A DNA stretch of 64,000 bases from JANSYA01 sp965243385 (GTDB lineage Bacteria; Spirochaetota; Leptospiria; Leptospirales; Leptonemataceae). Positions 26,258 to 33,043 of the stretch are shown here, piece after piece. The DNA lies in contig CBDEUV010000002.1 of NCBI GenBank assembly GCA_965243385.1, positions 3,658,001-3,722,000 on the forward strand. The letters are read 5' to 3'. Each line of letters opens with the position of its first letter. The stretch's first letter is position 1. The notes under the pieces were generated by a model, which did not search any database, was not told the origin of the DNA, and saw only the letters and a list, made by a program, of their open reading frames with translations. A program made the position numbers and the translations under genes.

Positions 26258-27748
26258 TCAAGCCTGGTGTTGCGGCACCCCGATTTCGCCGATCACGTCC
26301 AGACAGATCAGCGCGATATCGTCTTCGGGTTCCTGGTCGCCGCGAAAGCTGTTGAGGGCGTTGAGCAATTCGTTTACGGTTTGCTCGGCGTCGAGCTGGT
26401 TATAATCTTCTAAGAATTTTCGCAGGCGCTTTTCGCCGAACATTTCGCCTTCGGCGTTGCGCGCTTCGGTGACCCCATCCGTATAAAAGATCAGGCGATC
26501 CTGCGGGTGCAGCGTCGCCGAGTTGTCTTCGTATTCGTCGAAAGGCAAAAGCCCCATGATCATCCCGTAGGAATCCAGCTCCGTGTATTCGCCGGTCGTG
26601 CGGCGATACAAAATCGGGCAGCAGTGGCCGGCGTTCGCGAATATGATTCGCTGGCTCTGCGGTTCGAGGAAAGCCATGAAGGCCGTCAGAAAATGCGTGC
26701 CGGTTTTTCGATACAGCGATCGATTCAGCAGCGTCAAAAATCGCGCGGGGGATTCCGCCTCCGGACCGTGCAACGAAGTGGTCATTTTGAGCATGGCCGT
26801 GATCAGGGCCGCCGGCACGCCGTGGCCGGAAACGTCGCTGATAAAGACGCCCGCGCCGCGTTCTTTCAGATCTATAAAATCGAAATAATCCCCGCCCACC
26901 TGATCCACGGGACGATAGTGCGCGAAACAGTCGATGCCCGGGACGTTCATAAAACGCCGCGGCACGAATTGTTCCTGGGTTTTGCGCGCGAGCAGGAGAT
27001 CCTCTTCCAGCTCCTGATGTCGCTTTTCCAGCACGCGATACTGATTATAGATCGTGGTGCGTGCGTCAGTCAATTGCTGGCTCGTCGCCTTGAGTTTGCG
27101 TTTGCGTACGAATTCTTTGCGACCGGACGACTCCTTCAGGTAGGCCGCCAGAAATGAGACGATCGAGGCCGCGTTTAAGAGCAGGGTTTCGTAGAGCAGC
27201 TCCAGAAAGACCGGATTGGAATACAGGTAGTGGACCAGGAAATAAGCCACCACCAGCAGGGTGTTCGCCACGACTGTGTACAGGAACTGGGCCCGGGGAA
27301 TCAGCGCATAAAAGATCAGGACGCTGTAGAGGCTGCTGTCGTAGATCGAGTTGATCATGCCCAGATGAATGCTTCCGGCCCCGACGATCAGATGGGACGT
27401 GAACAGGCTCAGCCGGAAGACCTGGCGAAAGCCCGGCCGGTAGGTCCACAGGAGCACCGTCAGGGCGGCCAGGCTGACCACCGCCCGATTCGCCGAAAGT
27501 TCCAGCATGCGTTCGGGCATCAGAAAATAGTCGAGCACCAGAAAGCAGCTGTAGACGACGATGCCGAAGAGCAGGGCGCCGCGAATCTGAACGACGTAGG
27601 CGTCGTAGAAATCGTCGATGTACTCCCGCAGGGTTTCCGGCCCTGGCGATTCGGCGACGAAGAAATTCATGCGAGTCAATTGGGTCAGGGCTTTGATGAG
27701 GATCGGCGGGATCTTGCGGATTCCGGATTCGGATGCGGGCGCGGTCAA
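26258..27748 (-). CDS. Membrane RsbU-type PP2C (SpoIIE) serine phosphatase
   Basis: The protein has up to 496 residues if a TTG at 27748 is used; the first ATG is at 27670 (470 residues), and neither has a clear ribosome site. Residues about 55-215 contain about six hydrophobic segments, then a coiled coil near 225-265. The C-terminal about 230 residues form a PP2C/SpoIIE domain with VGGDYFDF, ISDVSGHGVPAAL, NAGHCCPILYR, FYTDGVTEARN and EDDIALICLD, so both metal-binding clusters are intact. It has the same plan as the phosphatase at 17821-19290 but a different membrane part, so the two likely sense different signals. It is divergent from the ATPase-HDOD gene, with about 100 bases between them, which hints at shared regulation. 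Confidence 0.9.
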   Translation of the reverse strand: MTAPASESGIRKIPPILIKALTQLTRMNFFVAESPGPETLREYIDDFYDAYVVQIRGALLFGIVVYSCFLVLDYFLMPERMLELSANRAVVSLAALTVLLWTYRPGFRQVFRLSLFTSHLIVGAGSIHLGMINSIYDSSLYSVLIFYALIPRAQFLYTVVANTLLVVAYFLVHYLYSNPVFLELLYETLLLNAASIVSFLAAYLKESSGRKEFVRKRKLKATSQQLTDARTTIYNQYRVLEKRHQELEEDLLLARKTQEQFVPRRFMNVPGIDCFAHYRPVDQVGGDYFDFIDLKERGAGVFISDVSGHGVPAALITAMLKMTTSLHGPEAESPARFLTLLNRSLYRKTGTHFLTAFMAFLEPQSQRIIFANAGHCCPILYRRTTGEYTELDSYGMIMGLLPFDEYEDNSATLHPQDRLIFYTDGVTEARNAEGEMFGEKRLRKFLEDYNQLDAEQTVNELLNALNSFRGDQEPEDDIALICLDVIGEIGVPQHQA

Positions 27749-27847
27749 CGGCAGGGATTATGGCCCGATTCTCGTCCGGATTTCAAGCATTTTACGAATA
27801 TCGCGCGGCGATTTCGGGCCCGCGATAGCCGATACTAAACGAGAACC

Positions 27848-29326
27848 ATGGAATTACGCGATTACGTTCGTCTGGCCGAGAAACTGGGCCAGAAGCGCGA
27901 GAAGATCGAAATCTCGCTCCACAGTCTGGCTGGCCCCGAAGAGCAGGTGATCTACGGGCTCCTGACCGGCGTGCTCGGCGATATCGGTCAGCTGCATCTG
28001 GAAAACACCGTTCAGCTGGTCCTGGGCGAGCTTTTGCGCAACGCCGAGGCCGTCATCCTGGCCGAAGCCTATCTGAAAACAGAAGGAAAGCCGGCCCTCG
28101 ACAGCGAATTTCGCACGCAGATGCTGGAGAATCGAAAATCGCTGCGTAAAAACGTGCCGGCGAAAGGGGCGGCCGGAATCATTTTCGAAGCGGAGCTGAG
28201 CGCCGATAGTCTCATCCTTTCGGTCAGCAATCGCGGCGGTCTCGACGAGGCCGCGGTTCAGCGCATCGAACAGCGCCTGGAGCTGGCGGGCCGCCAGAAG
28301 GGCATCGAAGGTCTGGCGGATCTGCCCGACATGGACACGAGCACCGGTCGCGGTCTGGGCCTGGTCGTATCGATCCTGTCGCTGCGCAATGTCGGCATTT
28401 CGCGGCATCTCTTCTATTATCAGCACACCGAAAAGCGCACGACCTTTACCTTCGAGGTGCCGGTCAATCTGGCGAGCCAGAATAAACTCAAAGAAATCGA
28501 AACCGGCCTGATCGCCGAAGTGAAAGAACTACCTTCGCTGCCCGAACAGCTGAATCGTATTATGCAGCTCTGCGATTCGCCGGACTCTTCGATCAAGCAG
28601 ATCGCCGGCGAAATTCAGCGCGACCAGACGATCGCCGGACAGCTGATCAAGCTGGCGAACTCCGGCGGTTTCGCGGGCGGCCGGATCGTGGATCTGGAAG
28701 AAGCCGTAAAAGTCGTCGGCTTGAAACACATCTCTCAGTTTCTGCTGCAAATTGGAAGCTTTAATATTCTCATCGAACGCTACGGCGAATCGAGCGAACT
28801 TACCGAGCATCCCATGCGGGTCGGGTATTTCTCGCGGTCCCTGGCGCGCCGGCACGAACGGGCGAAGCTCGCGGACTACGCTTACGTCGCCGGCCTGTTG
28901 CACGACATCGGCAAAGTGGTGCTTTTGACTTCGATCGAACTTAAAAAGGACCTCGAACACCTGGCGAAAGACCGCGATTTTCGCGATCGCGTGCGACTGG
29001 AAGAACTCGCCTGCGGCGCGAGCCACGCGCTGGTCGGGGCCCTGCTGGCTCACAAGTGGAATTTTCCCGACATCTTAAAGCTGGCGATCGAGTATCACCA
29101 TTCGCCCGCCCGGGCGGCGATGCTTACGGACGAACCCAGAGACCACTACGAGATCATCATGATCGTCTATATGGCGAACGCGATCTCGGACTATCTGGAC
29201 AAACGCCTCGCTTTCTGGGCCGTGGCGCCGGTAGCGCTCGAGTATTTTAATTTAACGACCGAAGACGCGTTCAAAATGACCGCGGCCACTCTGAACGGCG
29301 AATTCCTGGAACTCAGCGAACGCTGA
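27848..29326 (+). CDS. HATPase-like domain fused to an HDOD domain
   Basis: This 492-residue soluble protein has an N-terminal region (about 1-210) with GHKL-ATPase features: an N-box-like LVLGELLRNAEAV, a G1-like SVSNRGGLDE and a glycine loop STGRGLGLVV. No histidine phosphorylation helix is evident. The second half (about 222-420) is an HDOD domain, starting LPSLPEQLNRIMQLCDSP and carrying HDIGKV near residue 352, so the HD pair of the superfamily may be active. HDOD proteins often act in signalling where c-di-GMP, stress or partner switching is involved. It starts 100 bases from a divergent RsbU-type phosphatase gene, which supports a link to that pathway. The ATPase part could be degenerate. 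Confidence 0.75.
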   Translation: MELRDYVRLAEKLGQKREKIEISLHSLAGPEEQVIYGLLTGVLGDIGQLHLENTVQLVLGELLRNAEAVILAEAYLKTEGKPALDSEFRTQMLENRKSLRKNVPAKGAAGIIFEAELSADSLILSVSNRGGLDEAAVQRIEQRLELAGRQKGIEGLADLPDMDTSTGRGLGLVVSILSLRNVGISRHLFYYQHTEKRTTFTFEVPVNLASQNKLKEIETGLIAEVKELPSLPEQLNRIMQLCDSPDSSIKQIAGEIQRDQTIAGQLIKLANSGGFAGGRIVDLEEAVKVVGLKHISQFLLQIGSFNILIERYGESSELTEHPMRVGYFSRSLARRHERAKLADYAYVAGLLHDIGKVVLLTSIELKKDLEHLAKDRDFRDRVRLEELACGASHALVGALLAHKWNFPDILKLAIEYHHSPARAAMLTDEPRDHYEIIMIVYMANAISDYLDKRLAFWAVAPVALEYFNLTTEDAFKMTAATLNGEFLELSER

Positions 29327-29381
29327 GCCGGCTGCGCACGCCACGGATCGACTTCCTGTTGGTTTTCCGGCGTGCTTTGTC

Positions 29382-29543
29382 TGGCCACGGATTTCACGGA
29401 TGACACGGATGGAGATTTTATGTTTGCCACTGGTCATTCAAACCGGCGGACAGAATGATTTGCGAATAGCTCTCATAATAGACAGGAAGCTAAATACATT
29501 CCAACGAATTCTTAATCCGTGGAATCAGTGCCATCCGTGGCCG
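29382..29543. repeat. MITE-like element with 29-bp terminal inverted repeats
   Basis: The left arm 29382-29410 and right arm 29515-29543 are inverted copies matching at 23 of 29 bases. Each arm is itself built of short repeats of the type CCACGGAT / ATCCGTGG. The 104 bases between the arms hold no gene. The layout is that of a small dispersed non-coding repeat between the HDOD gene and the convergent protease gene. Confidence 0.7.
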
Positions 29544-29573
29544 CTCTGAGATTCGTGGCGAAGGATGCGTCCA

Positions 29574-30947
29574 TCAATCATCGCGCGCGAAGAGGAGATG
29601 CCGCAGGCGCCCCAGCTTCCATAGCTGGTAACGAAAGCGATACCAGAAGAGCTTCGGCGACCGCGCGTCGAAACGAATGATGTGTCCGATCGGCAGCTGC
29701 GTATTAAAACGATTGCTCCAGCGAATATGCGCCGGTACCTGCGGCGAAACGGCGTGTTCGCCGCGCAGCCGCACGAGCACGCGCGCGTGCTTCGGAAATT
29801 TTTCCTGATCGCTGATGAATATGCCGGACGGCAGAAGGTCCATGGTGATTGCGATGAGTTTTTCTTCGCCCAGCCGATCGATCTCCACCGTCAATGCCAT
29901 CGGCACGCTCAAGAGCACGTCCCGCAGATAGAGGTAATTGATTTTGTCCGCGGCAAGCAACATGAAACCGACCGTTGCGGGAAAGACCATCAGCATCGAT
30001 ACGCGGATTTCAGGATCCGGCAGACTTTGAAAGATACCCAACGCCGGCCAGAATTGATACAAGATTACCATGCCCGCCGCCAGCGTCAGGGCCAGGCAAC
30101 CCAGAACCGTCGTGGTCGGCGACCATTGATTTAGGAACAGCCGGGGCCGCGGTCGGTCCTCGTCCTGATTTTCTTCGAGCCATTTTTCGTATTCCTGCTG
30201 GCACAAGAAGACTTCCAGGTCTTCGACGTCGATGCCGATCATATTCAGCACGTTCTTGCCGAAGTACGTCCGGGCCCGATAGAACAGGTTTTCCAGAAAA
30301 AGAAACGAACCGATCAGCAGCATCGGCGTAACAAAAGTAAACGATCCCAATAAAAAGGCCGCGTCATACACGGCATGCAGAGCCCAGGGAATCGCCAGAG
30401 CGATACCGTGCAAATACCAGATGCGCGCCGATCGAAAGCCGGATCGTCGCGCGCCGTCCGGATAGGTCGTCGCGCGTAAATGCGCGTACGAAATAAAAAA
30501 AGCCATGATGCCCGAAAGAAAGGCGTGCAGGGGCGCCGAGGTAAGAGAGCGCAGCAGAATTACGAAGCCGCCGTAATTGAGGCCGTAGTGAAAATTCTCG
30601 ACCACCGCGAAGCCCAGCCCTACCAGAATTCCGTCGAAAACTCCTTCGACGATCGTAAAGGTCGGCCGGCTGCGCCGCAGATAAAAATAGATGAATAGAA
30701 AGCGAATCAGTTCTTCGATCAGCGCCGCGTCGATCAGGGCCCGGCTGATGGTGGGCCGGTCGTGAGTCAAAAAGCGCTCCATGATGTAGAGCTGTACGAT
30801 CAGGGTCATCGCCGCGCTGAGCACGCCCCAGAAGAAAGCGGCGGTTTGCAGGATGGCGGAGCGGCGGAAGACGAAGTTGCGAAAATAGAAGACAAAAAAA
30901 ATCGCCACAACTCCGAGAGATGAGGCGATTTTTATGAACGTTTCCAT
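29574..30947 (-). CDS. PrsW-family intramembrane metalloprotease with PilZ-like C-terminal domain
   Basis: The product has 457 residues. The first about 230 form eight or so membrane helices with the PrsW pattern: ALIEELIRF (Glu78-Glu79), GFAVVENFHY (Glu117) and SAPLHAFLSG (His141), the candidate zinc ligands and catalytic residues. PrsW proteases cut membrane-bound anti-sigma factors in other bacteria. Two more hydrophobic segments near 285-350 follow. The C-terminal about 110 residues, from SVPMALTVEID on, look like a PilZ-type beta barrel, but the c-di-GMP-binding RxxxR and (N/D)xSxxG motifs are not intact (MDLLPSG). Such a fusion would couple proteolysis to second-messenger or protein input; that part is inference. 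It lies between the MITE-like repeat and the CBM lipoprotein gene. Confidence 0.75.
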   Translation of the reverse strand: METFIKIASSLGVVAIFFVFYFRNFVFRRSAILQTAAFFWGVLSAAMTLIVQLYIMERFLTHDRPTISRALIDAALIEELIRFLFIYFYLRRSRPTFTIVEGVFDGILVGLGFAVVENFHYGLNYGGFVILLRSLTSAPLHAFLSGIMAFFISYAHLRATTYPDGARRSGFRSARIWYLHGIALAIPWALHAVYDAAFLLGSFTFVTPMLLIGSFLFLENLFYRARTYFGKNVLNMIGIDVEDLEVFLCQQEYEKWLEENQDEDRPRPRLFLNQWSPTTTVLGCLALTLAAGMVILYQFWPALGIFQSLPDPEIRVSMLMVFPATVGFMLLAADKINYLYLRDVLLSVPMALTVEIDRLGEEKLIAITMDLLPSGIFISDQEKFPKHARVLVRLRGEHAVSPQVPAHIRWSNRFNTQLPIGHIIRFDARSPKLFWYRFRYQLWKLGRLRHLLFARDD

Positions 30948-30999
30948 AGTTACAGCGAATTAGAGTGCGTGTCGCAAGGACTGATAAAACGCAAACGGA

Positions 31000-31027
31000 T
31001 CGCCGCGATGAATTCTAATCGCGACGA
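31000..31027 (-). terminator. Possible terminator of the CBM lipoprotein gene
   Basis: On the minus strand TCGTCGCGAT and ATCGCGGCGA pair over ten bases with one G-U pair, around an eight-base loop, 45 bases after the stop at 31072. The trailing sequence is only moderately T-rich, so the call is tentative. Confidence 0.35.
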
Positions 31028-31071
31028 CCCGTCGTTTATATGGAAAACAGGTTTATTCTAACTCTTTCGAA

Positions 31072-32772
31072 TTAAGCGTTCTGCTCTCCCGTCTTTCTGC
31101 GATAGGCATACAACAGACCCAGGCCGAGCAGCGCAACCACAACCGAGACCGTGATTACCAGACCCGTGCCCTGGCCGGCGTTGCTCAAGAAGGCCGAGAG
31201 GCCCGTGCGGCTCGAATCGCCGATGCGCTTGAGGCGCACGCTGCGAATCTCGATATTCGCGTCGTATTCACCTTTCTTGTAGCGATCATTGAGCCAGGTC
31301 AGGTTGACCGTAGCGTCGCCGCCGCGCAGATCCAGAACCACCTTGCCTTTCTTGAAAGCCTTCTCGTGCGCCGGGACGATTGCTTCGCCCGCAACGCCGT
31401 CCGCTGCCACGTTCACCTGAAAGTTTTTGTATCCCGGAGGCAGACCCGTTTTGCCGTAGTTGCGTGCTTCGATCTCGACTTCATAAGTGCCCGCCGGCAA
31501 ATCGTAGAAGCAGAAACCAATGGTCTGATTGCGCCAGTAAGTGCGCGCCGTACCCTCGTCAGCGTTGTAGAACCAGCGTCCCTTTTCGTAGCAATAGTTA
31601 ACCGCGCTGCGTTCGTCGTTTTTCCGAACCCGCTGTGTCGGGTTTTTGTGCAGCATCACGTCAGCGATCAGAATATTCGCGTCGTAGACGCCTTTCTTGT
31701 AAGCGTCGTTCGTCCACATGAGATTCAGATCGGTGTCCCCCGCTTCCAGGTAGACATACATCTGACCCATGTGATAGCCGTTATCCTTGGCTTTGATCAG
31801 CATACCGCCTTTCGTACGACCGCTGATATTATCCTGCACGTTCAGATTAAAATTTGAGTAGAAATCCGGCAAAGGTCCGCGCGTATTCGTCGCTTTGACC
31901 ATTAGCTTGTACCAACCGGCTTCGCAGTTGCCCCGGACTTTCAGCAGCAAAGTCTGGCGCGCCCAGAAAGTATAGAAGCCTTTCTTGCCGTCCTGAAACC
32001 AGCGGCCCTGAGTCGGATCGAGGGCGGACGTCCGGCTGTTACAGGCCGCGCCGTTCCCGCCAGCGTTGCCGTTCCCGCCGGCCACGTCGCCGCTATTACC
32101 ATTGTTGCCGCTATTTCCGTTTCCAGCGGAATTGCCGCCGTTACCGTTATTGCCGCCGGCGACATCGCCGGAACCATTGCCGTTTCCGTTATTACCGGAG
32201 TTTCCCCCGTTGCCGTTTCCGCCAGCTGCGACAGTATCGCCGCTGGTTTCAGAACCGTCGGCCGGAACTCCGCTGGAGGAGCCACTGTCTCCGCCGCTCG
32301 TCCCGGAATCTCCACCGGCGACATCGCCGTCTCCGCCTGTGGTTCCGCTGTCGCCGCCGGTCGATCCGGTGTCTCCACTCGCGGTTCCGCTGTCGCCGCC
32401 GGTCGATCCGGTGTCTCCGCCTGCGGTTCCGCTGTCGTCGCCAGCCGATCCGGTGTCTCCGCTCGCGGTTCCGCTGTCGCCGCCGGCAGCGCCGCTATCG
32501 TCGCCACCGGTCGCAGACTCGGCCGCTTCAGTATCCGTAACGCTCTCGGCCGCCGGAGTCTCGGGGTCTTCTTCTTCGACCACTTCGACCGCTTCTTCCG
32601 CGACTACGATCTCCAGACCGTCGGTAATATCCTGAGGACTTTCTTCAGGTCCGCCTTCCGTGGGTCCCCCCAGCGGGAAAAGCAGCATTCCGTCGTCGCC
32701 GCCACCGGCACAGGCCGGCAGGTACAGCCCGACGAAAGTCGCCAGTATGACTGTAAAAATTTTATTCTTCAT
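31072..32772 (-). CDS. Repeat-rich lipoprotein with two CBM-like domains and a C-terminal membrane helix
   Basis: The ATG at 32772 gives 566 residues; 14 upstream residues of the open frame lack signal-peptide character. The signal ends in LPACAGGG (Cys21). A low-complexity linker of Gly, Ser, Asp, Thr and Asn occupies about 80-240. Two related beta-rich domains follow, about 255-375 and 395-515. They share RWFxxxxxG at the start and TNDAYKKGVYDANILI / LNDRYKKGEYDANIEI at the end, resembling the calcium-binding edge of xylan-binding CBM36/CBM60 modules. A hydrophobic helix (about 535-557) followed by AYRRKTG ends the protein. Both lipid and membrane anchors together are unusual. A role in binding polysaccharide at the cell surface is inference. 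No enzyme domain was seen. Confidence 0.75.
   Translation of the reverse strand: MKNKIFTVILATFVGLYLPACAGGGDDGMLLFPLGGPTEGGPEESPQDITDGLEIVVAEEAVEVVEEEDPETPAAESVTDTEAAESATGGDDSGAAGGDSGTASGDTGSAGDDSGTAGGDTGSTGGDSGTASGDTGSTGGDSGTTGGDGDVAGGDSGTSGGDSGSSSGVPADGSETSGDTVAAGGNGNGGNSGNNGNGNGSGDVAGGNNGNGGNSAGNGNSGNNGNSGDVAGGNGNAGGNGAACNSRTSALDPTQGRWFQDGKKGFYTFWARQTLLLKVRGNCEAGWYKLMVKATNTRGPLPDFYSNFNLNVQDNISGRTKGGMLIKAKDNGYHMGQMYVYLEAGDTDLNLMWTNDAYKKGVYDANILIADVMLHKNPTQRVRKNDERSAVNYCYEKGRWFYNADEGTARTYWRNQTIGFCFYDLPAGTYEVEIEARNYGKTGLPPGYKNFQVNVAADGVAGEAIVPAHEKAFKKGKVVLDLRGGDATVNLTWLNDRYKKGEYDANIEIRSVRLKRIGDSSRTGLSAFLSNAGQGTGLVITVSVVVALLGLGLLYAYRRKTGEQNA
32366..32491 (-). repeat. In-frame 42-bp tandem repeats inside the lipoprotein linker
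   Basis: Three units starting at 32366, 32408 and 32450 are spaced exactly 42 bases and encode 14-residue segments of the type GDTGSTGGDSGTAS. Degenerate related units continue on both sides of the linker. Copy-number change would keep the reading frame. Confidence 0.85.
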
Positions 32773-33043
32773 TCTTGTGTCCCTGCGGGGGGCGTTTCCC
32801 CCGATTATTTTCACGCAGCTCTTGAATAGCTGTGGTTATTCTATGTATAAAAGACGGCTGCATTCAAGAATAAATGAGCGCCGGGCAATAGACCTGCGTA
32901 CGATAACAGTTAAAAGTCCATGAGATGGGCAGGATTATGTCGTATTATACGTCCGAATTGGTTATACCTCATGCGCAAAAGTTATCCACACTTATCGCGC
33001 GAAAAGATTGAGTGATTCGCCTGGCCCGCGAAATCTGGCCGGG

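Noticed and set aside
29382..29543. Reading the inverted repeat as an intrinsic terminator
   Set aside because: The arms are over 100 bases apart and no T run follows; a dispersed repeat fits better.
32066..32635. Proline/leucine-rich plus-strand open frame
   Set aside because: It is the reverse reading of the Gly/Asn/Asp repeat linker of the CBM lipoprotein gene.
32982..32990. A perfect DnaA box (TTATCCACA) in the AT-rich gap before pepN
   Set aside because: Only one box is present, with no cluster, no dnaA/dnaN gene and no DUE-like repeats, so an origin cannot be supported.
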